Below, one piece after another: positions 1 to 10,559 of a DNA stretch of 64,000 nt. Origin of the DNA: Trichostrongylus colubriformis (lineage: Eukaryota; Nematoda; Chromadorea; Rhabditida; Trichostrongylidae); assembly GCA_963978905.1 (NCBI GenBank), contig OZ022259.1, positions 11,904,001 through 11,968,000 on the forward strand. Direction: 5' to 3'. The notes beneath the pieces were generated by a model. That model saw nothing but the letters and a program-made list of their open reading frames with translations. It ran no database searches and was not told the origin of the DNA. Each line of letters begins with the position of its first letter. Position 1 is the first letter of the stretch. The translations under genes and the position numbers were made by a program.

Positions 1-140
1 TAGCTGGCTACCTTTTGCACGACGACACACCAGTTGCCATGTTCGAATGAGGAATGGACAACGTTCAATGTTGGAATCGAATTGACAAGATCTTCCAGTT
101 CTCCTTTTCGAAAGACATGGTAAAAACGGTAGAAGGTGAC
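1..140 (-). CDS. trm-9: trm-9 exon 6, C-terminal, truncated by window edge
   Basis: Acceptor AATTTTTAG before 140, phase 0. Encodes VTFYRFYHVFRKGELEDL, then a segment ending HGNWCVVVQK, both typical of the Trm9 C-terminus. Reading on gives VAS and then the bases TA at positions 2-1, which could be the first two bases of a TAA or TAG stop. Alternatively GTAGCC at 11-6 could be a splice donor. Confidence 0.9.
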
Positions 141-3100
141 CTAAAAATTTGAGCTATAGTTGTGCAAAGTTGCATGAGATATCATCTATCATTTAAAGTC
201 AGGGACAAGCACTGGATGAAAAGCCCACAAAATTAAGGTCATATTTGATGTAAATATATTTGTCCCTTGTTGGAGCGTCTTGAAAAGGTCAAGGAGATCC
301 TTTTACGGTACTCTGATCTACCCATAAAGTAGATACGTAGCTAGATCTCAGTTATATTGCAGTTTCGAAGGAATAAATACGTTGTTTCTGTTAACCTCTT
401 GGACGGCTTTTTGAGGCGAGGGCTGAACAAAAAGTCTTGCTTAAAATAACCGAGAGGGGTCGGGAGAAAGAGGACGATGGGAAGAAGCGACCGTTCTGAA
501 ACGAACATTCGGGGTTAGAAGCGATAATCGCTAGAGAAATCCTCATTCAAAAGCGCGCATTGAGATCTGTTTCCGCATGTCGCGCACATCTCTTCGAATT
601 GCAACATCACCTTTCCGAGTTGCTCGCTGTGGAAGATGTCAATTGTTGTCTCGTAGGATGTGTTTTTCATTCATGATGACGCAAAATAAGTGAAACAACA
701 CAACAACACAGCAATCAAAGTGAAATAACGAATGAGAGAGTAAGCAAAAGTGTAAGAAAAAAGGTGTTCGCGACAAAAAAATGCTTTGAATTAACACTCG
801 ACGTCTTAGGAAGGTCGTGTGTGCAATATCTGCAACCTAACGAACTACAAGCGTCACGGTAGACCTTGCAGTAGGGCTTCCTCCCGGTGTCTTTAAATGA
901 ATCTCTGGAAAACTTCGAAGCAAATGCTATAGGGGCTTGCATCGCGGGGTACCAGCATAAATGCTATCACGTTGCCGGTTTATCCCTTCGGGGGTTTATA
1001 AGAGCCATAATATATTGAAGTTAAATCGACAATCGACCTTAGCGAGACGTCAAAACATCAAAATATGTGTATGTACGTCAAAACATCAAAATTCTACGTC
1101 AGGACATTTTCGTTGACCCAATATAAATAAAATTGTTTTATGATTAGTACCTCTCTCAGTGTCGCCATTGCTTCCGTGAGTGCTTCGTGAAGGATCTTTT
1201 GCGTAATTTCATCGGCGAGTTGTTCTTCGACTGGGACAAGTAGTGTGGCCAGACGTCGTCCTTAACATTCTCCGAATATTTATTATACAGGCTTTTAAAA
1301 GCTGAGTGGGCCTACCTAACATCGGACTCCATCGCTTCACACCTGTGAGAAGCGACTGCTTAAAATTGGGGAGGAACTTCGGAGTTGCTGGTGGTGGAAA
1401 GTGAGTGTTGTGACCATCAGTTTTCGTGAAAGTGAGTAATGGTCGTATTGACGGAAGCTGAAATAATTCGGAGTGGTTGTTTCCACACCATCCATGAAGA
1501 CAACTCCTGAATCATTTGCAAAGACGGATCTTTCTCCGGAAATTTTGCTATTCTGCATATTTTTCGTTTGAAAGTCATTTTCAAAAGCCTGCATACAAAG
1601 CCGTGTAGAAGCATATACATATTAGGTTGTAAGGAAAGTTCTGGCCGGTTTTTCTCGTTTACAAAAAAAAATTCAAATCTCAGAGCGAGTCAACATGAAT
1701 CAGCTTACATATTGTGCCCCCTGAATAGACAAAAAGTTGATGTTCCTAAATATATGCTTCCCTTAGAAAGCCACAAGGTTTTCGAATAATTGGAGAAAGT
1801 TTGAAGTACTGCGAAAATGGCACTTTTCATTGACTCCACTTCATGAGCTATCTTTTAGTCGAGTCCAGAAAAGGCAGCCATAAATGTGAATATTGCAAGA
1901 GGAGGAGGTGAAGCATTAAATGAAACACTTTGTCTCTGCTTTCAGAAGCGCAGAAATGAGAACGAGTTGCTTGAATTTTCAATTGATCAAATCGCTTTAA
2001 CTAAAACGGCAAAAAGCGATAAGCGCCCATACTTGCAAGGGATATCCAAAAGTATTGGCCCTCGTCACACAAACTTGGTTAACTACCCCAAGTAGTCTTG
2101 ATTTGGAAAAACCCAAAAAAGGGTGCCGCGGGACCCTTCAGAGCAGCTATGCGCAAGCGCATTTTCCACAAATCCTCTTCCAGTAATTGAAGCAGTTGCA
2201 GGCTGAAGCCCTTACTAGTCCGTCATATTCACCAGATCTGGCGCTGACTAAGCCCCACTTCCCCAAACATCTGGACGACTTCTTCAGTAACAGTGTGTGA
2301 GAAGGAACGGTGATATGAAGTCGACTTTTTTGATTTCGCGCTATATAAATCATCAGCCCTTCATCAAAATGAGATATGCAAATGTCCATGCCAAAAATGG
2401 TCAAAAATGTAGTCAATCGAATGGTTCGTATTCTGTGAGAAAAGATGCACTTTGAGTCGAGTTATGATCTCCCGAAGTTGAAATTGCGAAAACCGGCCAA
2501 AACTTTCCTTACAACCTAATATTAGGTCAGACAATAATTTCCCGTCGTGCCAATTCTTATCTTCCCAATTATTTGGAATATTCAGGTACCGTTTTGTGGC
2601 GGAAAACCTAGCTTTTTTCTAGACTCAATGCCTTCGAAAGTTTCTCAGATGGGGAGCCGTTCTAGCCCGTATTTCAGACCACTGAAGACCTATATTTCTC
2701 GCTACAGGCACTAGATGCCTCACCTGTAGGAAGTGCGTCGGAATTAGCCCGGAATATGACGACCAGTTTTAGGAGGGATGTTGCTAAGCCGTGGATAGTA
2801 ACAGAAAAGTCTTGCAAGTTATGACCTAGAAGGACCCAAGGTCGAAGTGGCCATTTGTAATGGGATGCATATGGTCCGACGTATTTTTGAAAGCTGATAT
2901 CGTATCTGCTTACCAAATTTGAAAAATGATTCTCTGAGCAGAGCAACAAGGTCTTTTTCAACGAACGTACACGACAGGAAAGCGGACTGTTAGCAGCGGC
3001 GTGGCAGAGAGGTAAGTGTCAGAATGGCACTTCTATTTTGATATGAACGATTGATGTTTGATTGATATACTTGGTGCTCGTTTGGCATGAGACATCGTTG

Positions 3101-6100
3101 AATGGTAAGCTGAGCACTTTTCGCGACTATCATGTGCGATTGTAGCACTTCTTTCATTCTTCGACAAATCACAGAGTATGTTTACTTGTCAGGTCGGCTT
3201 TCTGTCTTATCCAAGAGATCTCTTCCCTCTCTAGACACAAAAATGAGTTCCTTACAGAAGATCGTCGTTTTACACATCAAGGATCTCGTAATCACCTTTG
3301 AATTCACCCCAACTGTGCAAGCCCCTAACCGTGCAAGCAATTCCTCAGAATGAGGTTTTTGAGGGGTTAGCTTCCCAAGAATTCTATGTTGTTGCACAAC
3401 ATCTTCATGCGGTCTCCATTGACCAAGTGTAGTATGGCCATATAAGTAAACAAGAAAACTAAATATCCGTGCATGTTGTCTTCTGGGTAACTAAGTACTG
3501 CAGAAGAGCATCACTTCCATTATTCATCATGAATTTACCTCACAAAGCATATTGCTTACAAAAGAGGCCCATCGAACAAGGTGAGCTTTTTCAAAACAGT
3601 TTTTTGCATTTTATAGGGTCACATAAATGGTTTTTGGGGGCCCAGAAGATGGTTGATGGTTCGATCCCCACTGAGGACAAATTTTTGCATTTTTCAATTT
3701 TTGCATTTTTGCAGTTGCAATTTTTGCATTGCAATTTTTGCAATTTTTGCATTTTGTTAGGAGACATACCTTACTGAACAATGACCCAAACCAGCTCACG
3801 GTGCATGGACAAGGTTCGTTTTCATCTACAACGATAGGGATCGATGCCTAAAACAAAATACGGCAGTAATTATAGCAAAGGCATAGAAGCCCGAACTATA
3901 AGAGAACGGTCACCTGAATAACCCGTTGCTCACTTGTTGAGTCGTTATGGAATTTCACTCGAGGTAGTCTACCTGGAGACCACATTTGAGATAGTAAGAT
4001 AATTGCACAAATATTTCTTATTGCATAGCAAAGTGTTTAATGATGATAAATATATAGTAGTTTATATAAAACTTCCATATCAATCTTCTCTCTTCAGCAG
4101 CTCTTCTTCTTTCACAGGAATTTATTTATTTATTTATTTGTAACGCTGCTTAAGGCAGACGTAGGAAATATACAAAGAGCAACATCAAATGATCACATTA
4201 CACCTCAGTTAAACATAGCTCAGCAATTCCTTCTTAACACGGCTTTTAAAAAGTGAAAAAGCAGGGAAGACAGGTGCCACTTTAGATTTGAGATTGTTAT
4301 ATGTAGTACCAGCGCGACACTTGAAGCTATATCGCTTCAAGTTGGTTCGTGGTGTAGCATATGAAATTTTAACCGAGCCACCTCTAGTTATTGAGTTGGC
4401 CCTAACATAAAATTTTGAGGCATCAACCCGGAAATGCCTGATAATATCTTAAAGACCATACAGACACCGTATACTTTTCTACGGGAATATAAGCTGTATA
4501 ACTTCAAATGGCGATTCCTGCTGGTTGGATTAGGTAGATTAGAATAGGAAGCCAATCTTGACTCAATGACCAACTTTCTCGTGAAATTATCTTGAATTCT
4601 CTCAAGTAATCGGATATCTTTTTTCTTATGAGGACAAAATAAGATGTATCCTGAATTTGATATTAAAAAGTGACTACAGAGTTTCTATAAAATAAAAGTG
4701 TGTTTAGAACCATGTTGGAAGGGAATAGTGGAAGCTCCTTACAGCCGACCACCACTTCCATCATTCATAGATCTGAAATGAAGAAGTTGGAACTATGGGA
4801 GTAGGGTGGAGCGCGCCGACATGACGAAGGGCCTGTCCGCCAATCAGGACCGCCATGCAAGACCTGCGGTAGCGAAGGTGCAAGTGCGGGCACTACATAG
4901 GTTCACGCGCCTAGTCAGCATATGATTAGAAATCACTGAAAAATCACTGCCCATACATATTCCGCATCCATCACCTTTAGTACGATTGTCTAACTGCAAG
5001 CTTGTTTGCTGAATGACCGGCATCGTGGGCGGAATCTGTGTTAAACCTTTTTGTAAGTGATCGACCTGGCAGACGAAATCTGTTGTAAGCCTTTTGCAAC
5101 TTCAAGATAGATTTGGATGCCTACAGTATGCGAATATCATAAATTTCCCCTTCATATATTACGGTAACGTGCCAGCCATTACCATTACAGCCATTAATAA
5201 CATTTATTCGAAGAAAGTGGAAATTAATGATAATGATCAGCAGCAACTAATATATAGCCGCTTCAGAGAAAGTCATAGGAGAGCTTACCGTTGATGGGAA
5301 TTTCGTTGAGATTCCAAGGTACTAGAAGATTCTGAGACGGAAATGTGCCATTCGGCTGCTCATATGCCCAGACGTATGTTAACATAAGTCCACCTGGTCG
5401 TAAACATCTTCCGCATTCTGTAATGTACCACATTATGAACAGGAGTACAAATTTGCAAACGAAGTTTCCTACTGATGTTTAAGCTGTCCATTAAAACTGT
5501 CTGAATAACCTTTTCTACACCAGGGATGAGCACATGTAGACACCTGCGGCGCAGTCGCATTTATATGCGCGTTTTAGGGTCTCTATCGCGGCCTGGTTTG
5601 AATGCTCACAAGGGGCACCCAGGCGATGAGCGGTGGAGTGCGTGGCAGCTGGCTGGTCTCGCCTAGTGCATCACCCCCTTCAGCAATGCAATGGGCAAAA
5701 AGGCGTGTTCATCTCAATAATGATAGGAGTTTCATTCTTTCAGTTTTCGCCGTCTCTGCTCCGTTCTTTCTTCTGTGTTGCATTATAAGCAGCTCTACTT
5801 TCATATGCCACGATCAGCAGAATTATTCCTAGAGGTGCTTTTGAGAACACCTTGAGAGGTAATTAGGGCATTTCAAGGGTAGGGGTGTTATGGAGAGACT
5901 TGATTACTATAGAATATAATATAAAATATATAATAGAAATGCACATCTGAGGCACTCATTCACGACGCTCCTCCAGACTGAAGCCATGGCCATGGCCTGT
6001 AGAGCAACAGCTACCGCTCACTTCGGGTGGTGTTTCTCAGCTTTCTCACTGTGGCAGCGCCACTTTACCCTCTCGCATTCACTATAAACCCACCTCTATC

Positions 6101-8502
6101 TCATTCAGTGAATGTAAAACAATAACGTTTTGAGAACGGCACAACCCCTGGTTGACAAAGTGCTTGCAGGGCGCACCAGAACGTCGAAATTAGAGCTACC
6201 CCCAATAAAATGCATAAGCATCGGTCCTAGATAGAGACATTTTGGGCTCCTTAGTTTTAATGCTACATCAATTAAGGCAGTGGAAGTCGTTTATCATTTT
6301 TTCGTCATTTTTTGTGTTCCCGTTAAGCTGATCAATTTGCGTTACCTTCCAGCGCTGCCTTGCGACGACTTGTCGTCGATAGATGATGCAAGACCGAGAC
6401 GTTGAGCACGGCGTTAGCCACATTGTCTCTGAAATGTTTTTGATAATCCTTTGAAAGAGAAACCGTGCCTGCAGACAGTTTACCGATCTAATGTAAGTAA
6501 AACCGAGAATTCAATGTAAAAGTTCACGAACTTTTAGATTTTTCTCACTATGAGGCCGCGTTCATACTTTGTGGTGCCGGCACCAGGGCGTGGGTAGGTG
6601 TCCATGCTCTCTCTCTCTCTATCCTCCTGCAGACCCTGTCTCGTTGGGTGCATTGTTTCGGCACCTCTTCTACCCTGTCATTCTGCTCCTGCCGGGAAGT
6701 TATGAACGCGACCTTGAGGACTCTATGGGTCTCAGTAAACCTACGGTTCGGGTAGAATCGTTGGTCTTAGCCTAATTCTGTCTTGAACGTGAACCAGAAA
6801 TGCGGTATGTGCCGGTATGAGTGACAAGCAATAGTGGCTTGGACGGCTCCCTTTATAAGAGGCACTAACAAGATGGGAACATGACTTCATTTTTTACCAC
6901 GCTCCTGCATCTCATCTGAGATGCATTATTTATTCATTATTTACTACCTTACTTTCTTACCGGAACGGTAGCATCAGAGCGTCGGCCAGTAGAAGATCGA
7001 GACAATCGCGTGTTTTGTAAGTTCTTCCAATCAGGGCGTCCGCACAGGTGTCCACTCCAAGCACCAATACAGTTGGGCAGGTGTATTTTGCTTCGCCGCA
7101 TCCTGAAGTAAAGTAAGTTGCAATTACCTATAGATGCAAAGACCTGTCCTGGTGTCATCGTGAAGTACAACGGTCGCACCGCATGGAAGGTTGTATTAAA
7201 TGGATATCGGGTGCAGCCCTTCTTCTTGTTTGGTGGATATGAGGGCATGACTAGGCGGATCAAAAAGGACTATTTGCTTATGTCGCGCTTTTGTAAGGTG
7301 CTTTTCCAATGATGCAATAGATGCCAGACCTCTAGCAACATAGCACCAAGACTTCTACATGCAGAAAAAAAGACTAGTAATTCATCTCATGCACTCAGGT
7401 ATTAAGCGTTCTACTTTCATCTGCGAAGTCAAGAGATTCAGGTGCATCATGACTATCCTACTAGGTCACCGCACAGAATTCGCATCCAGCGCGTGCCTCG
7501 CTGGTCCCGCGCCATCCCGCGCTAGTGAGTGCGGCCGCCGCCTCCTCGTATAGGTTGAACCCAAGAGAACCCACAATATTTGCGCAAGCTTGAATCAGCT
7601 GCATTATTCAACAAAATCTGCTACTCGCTAATACGATAGTTAAGTCTACGCGGGAGTGGCTGGTGGGTAGTTTAAAGCGAGAACTTTCATGGTTTCTACA
7701 GATTTAAAAGACGACATGCAATCAGGAAACGGTATTATTGTAGGATGATGCAGTGTCACAGCTTTTTCCGAACAAAATCCATCAAACCAAAAAGATAAGA
7801 CAATTCAGGGACTTTCTCATCAAGCACTTTCATTTCCCAAAACGAAGAGAGAAAATCATTTTTAAAACTCACACAGATTACCAAATTTTCAGACAAAAAA
7901 TGGCTAAGAAGTCGCAGCGCTTGTGCACCACCTTACTATTATTATTGTCCCTGCTCTCAAAGCCGGTAAGGGGCATTTCACGCTTATCCCGTCCACATTG
8001 GAAAATAAGGTGTGTGCACCCTTACATCCGGGTTTCGCGCGACGACGAGCGGCGTGCGACGCAGTGTGTGCGAGCTATGCGCGTCGCGGTAGTTGGGTCT
8101 TAGAGCGATTACAAGGTAATGCTATGGGCGCGAAACGCAGTTGACTCGTAATCGCTTTGAGACCCAACAACATGGCGCCTTTAGCTCGTCCGCATTGCTT
8201 CGCTTGCGATATGCCGTGGTGCGAAATCCTGACATAAGGGTACACACCCGAAAATAAGTAGTGGACGTCGTTGAAAATCCTTTTCGGGCGACTCGTACTT
8301 CTACCGCTACCATCAAAACTGCGGAGATTCGCGATCTGCACTTACCTACGTCGATAACAGTGCTGCCAGGAGCTTGCGATTCAAGGAACTTCCGGACGTT
8401 TGGCCAGATTCGAGGCGAAGACGGCCGGTGATCCTTTTTCTGGTAAGTTGCCAGTCGCGAGTATACCGTATGCACATATTCATTCTCGAACGCGTTGCTC
8501 AT
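1..8502 (-). CDS. trm-9: Trm9/TRMT9B-like tRNA (uridine wobble) methyltransferase gene, six exons, 3' end cut by window
   Basis: Joined exons 8502-8346, 7102-6961, 6428-6346, 5417-5289, 1230-1151 and 140-1 give about 243 residues with all junction phases matching (1, 2, 1, 1, 0). Seen: an N-terminal EYVHTVYSRLA motif (residues 8-18), IWPNVRKFL (32-40), SAM-binding motif I VIDVGCGEAKY (49-59), acidic D70 in LGVDTC, motif II ADALMLPFRD (92-101), SVLHHLST (111-118), LRPGGLMLTYVWAYEQ (133-148), LVPW (159-162), and a C-terminal FYHVFRKGELEDL / HGNWC block. Order and wording are those of the Trm9 / ALKBH8-methyltransferase / TRMT9B family, which methylates the carboxymethyl group on wobble uridines of tRNA; Trm9 acts with the small partner Trm112. 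Yeast Trm9 is about 280 residues, so the length fits. The usual GCGNGKY is GCGEAKY here. Whether it is the Trm9 or the TRMT9B branch, and whether it is active, cannot be told from sequence. Introns hold a CR1 fragment, a mariner and several MITEs. Confidence 0.9.
455..930. repeat. dispersed repeat, copy 1 (in trm-9 intron 5)
   Basis: Shares a stretch 'ggttagaagcgataatcg...attcaaaagcgcg' and further similarity with 61790-62285. The role is unknown. No coding motif is seen in either copy. Confidence 0.5.
1151..1230 (-). CDS. trm-9: trm-9 exon 5 (probable)
   Basis: Acceptor TGTCCCAG before 1230, donor GTACTA after 1151; phase 1 in and 0 out, matching both neighbours. Encodes a charged helix, VEEQLADEITQKILHEALTE. 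An alternative acceptor (GTTAAG, about 30 bases upstream) keeps the same frame and would add ten residues. No family motif falls here; the call rests on phase, helix-like composition and position. Confidence 0.7.
1622..2519 (+). mobile_element. degenerate mariner transposon (898 bp) in trm-9 intron 4
   Basis: Ends TTAGGTTGTAAGGAAAGTTC and its inverted copy (2494-2519) form terminal inverted repeats, flanked by TA dinucleotides (1620-1621, 2520-2521), the mariner target. On the plus strand around 2213-2296 the frame LTSPSYSPDLALTKPHFPKH with DDFFSN is a decayed copy of the mariner YSPDLAPxD catalytic region. No long intact transposase frame remains, so the element is dead. Another TTAGG end (TTAGGTCAGACAATAATTTC) starts at 2522, apparently a second truncated mariner end abutting it. 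Confidence 0.85.
3655..3760. repeat. low-complexity TTTTTGCA-type tandem array
   Basis: Imperfect iterations of 'tttttgcat' and 'gcaatttttgca' from about 3679 to 3757. The neighbouring 'ggttcgatcccc' resembles a tRNA B box, but no cloverleaf can be drawn around it. Confidence 0.6.
4119..4710 (-). mobile_element. CR1-like non-LTR retrotransposon, 3' fragment
   Basis: On the minus strand the frame reads SNSGYILFCPHKKKDIRLLE, then RIQDNFTRKLV and, further on, YSLYSRRKVYGV with VFKILSGIS. This is the conserved C-terminal block of CR1-clade reverse transcriptase proteins (a 'W-P-KKDI-LLE--Q--FTR' segment followed by 'SL--RR--YK'). The fragment ends in (TAAA)n, seen on the plus strand as TTTATTTATTTATTTATT at 4122-4139, consistent with the microsatellite tail of a 5'-truncated LINE. 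It lies in intron 4 of the methyltransferase gene, in the same orientation. Frameshifts indicate it is inactive. Confidence 0.75.
5289..5417 (-). CDS. trm-9: trm-9 exon 4
   Basis: Acceptor CATTACAG before 5417, donor GTAAGC at 5288-5283, phase 1 in and 1 out. Encodes the PGG-L-TYVWAYEQ strand region and the LVPW motif typical of Trm9 proteins. Confidence 0.92.
6346..6428 (-). CDS. trm-9: trm-9 exon 3
   Basis: Acceptor ACATTTCAG before 6428, donor GTAACG at 6345-6340, phase 2 in and 1 out. Encodes RDNVANAVLNVSVLHHLSTT, the family's 'VLHHxST' block, followed by RRKAALE. Confidence 0.92.
6552..6717. mobile_element. hairpin MITE, family B (GCGTTCATACTTTG termini)
   Basis: Left end 'ggccgcgttcatactttgtgg', right end 'gttatgaacgcgacc'. 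Related copies lie at 35390-35548, 41849-41899, 50280-50450, 57739-57918, 58627-58724 and, partial, 59645-59697. It sits in intron 2 of the methyltransferase gene. Confidence 0.7.
6961..7102 (-). CDS. trm-9: trm-9 exon 2
   Basis: Acceptor ACTTCAG before 7102, donor GTAAGA at 6960-6955, phase 1 in and 2 out. Completes the glycine of motif I (GCGEAKY), then encodes LGVDTCADAL and the motif II segment ADALMLPF. It fits between exons 1 and 3 without a frame break. Confidence 0.92.
8010..8249. mobile_element. 9-bp-TSD MITE (Mutator-like family), copy in trm-9 intron 1
   Basis: Begins GTGTGTGCACCCTTAC and ends GGGTACACACCC. An exact 9-bp direct repeat, GAAAATAAG, flanks it (8001-8009 and 8250-8258). 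The interior is GC-rich with further inverted segments ('gttgggtcttagagcgatta' / 'taatcgctttgagacccaac'). Confidence 0.85.
8346..8502 (-). CDS. trm-9: trm-9 exon 1 with start codon
   Basis: ATG at 8502-8500, followed by 52 codons plus one base, donor GTAAGT at 8345-8340. Encodes MSNAFENEYVHTVYSRLA and the first half of SAM motif I (VIDVG). An in-frame TGA lies just upstream (8508-8506), so this ATG is the start of the frame. A TTTCAG acceptor ends at 8514, giving a 5' leader of only 11 bases, as expected for spliced-leader trans-splicing or a short 5' UTR exon. Confidence 0.9.
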
Positions 8503-8509
8503 CGTTCAG

Positions 8510-8830
8510 ACATCTGAAATCGATCTGACAATATATACAGGAAAATTCAGACCGTTGAAACTAAAAGAGAACGTGAAGATAGCACGTAGCCGAGTGATTG
8601 CAGTGGTCCACACGTACAGATAATGGGATGGATCCAAAAGTCGAGCTATTTTGAGTTTTTTACTCATTAATTTCACCAGTGAATTTCGGCCTTGTGTGGC
8701 ATCAATGCATGTCAAGCCGATGAAGCGCTGGAGCCTGGGGAGAAGGTTTGCTGAAAACAGGAATAAAAAAAGACATCTTTCTTTCACACCGTACCTTTTC
8801 CTTAGGTTTCGCCATTTCTAATTCGTCTTA
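8510..8830 (-). other. possible short upstream exon or leader region of trm-9
   Basis: On the minus strand ATGGCGAAACCTAAGGAAAAG is followed by donor GTACGG, and 44 bases later by the acceptor CCTGTTTTCAG (about 8755). A 90-codon open frame then continues to 8506 (NSLVKLMSKKLKIARLLDPS and so on). It could be an upstream 5' exon, a separate small gene or chance. No family is recognised. Confidence 0.25.
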
Positions 8831-9070
8831 CTACACATCTTCTCATGGAGAGAGCCAAGCATTTGGCTTTCACGAACCGCAGTGGCTCTTGAATCACGCA
8901 AATATCATTAGTGGCTCTACCTACCAATGTAATAGCCTGTGAACTTTTGGCAGACATTCACCGGTCTCGGAAGGAAGGAAGGGCTAGGCCAGCCTAGGCT
9001 TTCACTGATCGTGGATCCTCTGACCGAGCGAGTGTGAGCCGCTTCACTTCACCCTCTCGGGTGCGAACGA

Positions 9071-9268
9071 GTGTGTGCCATTAGGGCCTTTATCGCGCGA
9101 CGAGATGGTGCAAGATAAGGCGCTGTCAGTTGAGTCTGAAGCGATCATGTCTGAGATAAGGCGTAGAGCACAGTCATGGCCGAGACCCATTCAGTACGGC
9201 GTGCATGGCTCGCACCATGGCATCGCATGCCGGACGCCAAATTTTCTGTCCTAATGGCACACACCCGA
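9071..9268. mobile_element. 9-bp-TSD MITE family, diverged copy
   Basis: Ends 'gagtgtgtgccattagg' and 'cctaatggcacacaccc' are inverted repeats matching the family termini. No clear target duplication remains. The centre includes the pair 'gcatggctcgcaccatgg'. Confidence 0.65.
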
Positions 9269-9543
9269 TGCCCTCATGTCAGTATGTCGCGTCGCGCTCT
9301 GCGGCGAGCGACGTCAGCGCGCAAACTGCTGTCCTCGGCGAGAATCGCGTATAATTGCGTTAGAAGGGCGGCGACCGTATCTATGCCCATTTTTATTCAC
9401 TTCGTCATTAGACTGAGCTTGACAAAACTGATTCTGTTTCAATTGACAGAATTCAGTTGGATTTATTCCCATGTAAATCTTTTTAGCTCACTTTAAACGG
9501 GCGAAGCCTTTTGCATGCATTTATTTCATTTCCTGGCCATGTA

Positions 9544-10442
9544 TTAGGTTGATTCATAATAAATCGGACAAATTGACCAATTTTAATCTTTGTCGTACAA
9601 CTTTTTTACGACAACAGGAATTCACTTGAAATATACTTCATCTTTATCGATTACCTTCTGCCACGGTATAGGCAGATCATGGATGCCCTTGCTCCAGAAG
9701 GCCGGAAGCTGGAGCTCGAAGAAGTTGCCGAGTGCCGCCTTGACCTCGTCGCGAGTTTTGAAGTCTTGGCCGTCCAGGTGGCGTTGGCTGTGGGAGAAAA
9801 GGTGGAAATCTGAAGGGGCCAGGTCTGGGGAGTACGGTGGGTATAGAAGTACGGTCCAACTGTACGACAGCAGCTCGGCCTTGGTCGATCTTGCGAAGTG
9901 CGGTCTGTGGAAGTAGACACGTTGTCGTGCTGGAAGTAGACATGTGACCGCCGCCGTAGCGAACTTTGGACATTGGCCTTCAATTCTCGTAATTGACGAA
10001 CGTAGACGTCGGCGGATACTGTGGTACCTTCATCGAGCAGCTCCCAGTACTCTACGCCGTGTACGCTCCACCAACCGCGGTTTTCGTCTTCGATGGAATA
10101 GTCGCCTGACGCAAACTTCGAATGCTACAACTACAGTGTACTTCTGCCGGGGGCATGCTCCTTGTGAACTTCTATCAGACGTCTGCCGATATCCGCGGGT
10201 TCCTGGCCAGATAGCGATATAAATAGTATGACGTTGCGGATGTGGTCTCTGGACCGCTTGAAATCGTGCGGCATTGTGGCGGAATGAATTTACTTTGGAG
10301 TGATTATTTTGCGGTACTTTGAAGAGCTTTTCATACTCATTCCAACGGTACCTCGCGCGTCCATTTTCGTTAATTCGTTACTGAGTTATGATCTCTAGAA
10401 ATCATCACTACCATTTGTCCGATTTATTATGAATCAACCTAA
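9544..10442 (-). mobile_element. mariner element, 899 bp, copy 1
   Basis: Terminal inverted repeats TTAGGTTGATTCATAATAAA / TTTATTATGAATCAACCTAA, flanked by TA (9542-9543, 10443-10444). The minus strand encodes the C-terminal half of a mariner transposase: PPYSPDLAPSDFHLFSH near 9795-9845, continuing GQDFKTRDEVKAALGNFFEL and then PAFWSKGIHDLPIPWQKVID. The preceding catalytic-Asp block (YFQHDN) is in another frame, and the N-terminal DNA-binding part is missing. The element is therefore a non-autonomous, frameshifted copy. It is nearly identical to 26543-27441. Confidence 0.9.
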
Positions 10443-10559
10443 TATCATTTGTACGTGCATATCAGCACGAGGATATTAGAAAAGTGGGTAAGCTTCTACC
10501 TCATCCCAGAGAGAAGGAGCATTGAGGTGAGCAGAACCATCTACCTAATGGCATCATTA

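Noticed and set aside
3640..3690. tRNA-like B box 'ggttcgatcccc'
   Set aside because: No A box, anticodon arm or acceptor stem can be folded around it, and the flank is a simple TTTTTGCA repeat.
6569..6775. 68-codon plus-strand frame
   Set aside because: Entirely within the family B MITE in intron 2 of the methyltransferase gene.
9590..9983. 100-codon frames on both strands at 9.6-10.2 kb and 26.6-27.2 kb
   Set aside because: They are inside the two mariner copies; the true minus-strand transposase frame is broken, and the others are out-of-frame shadows.
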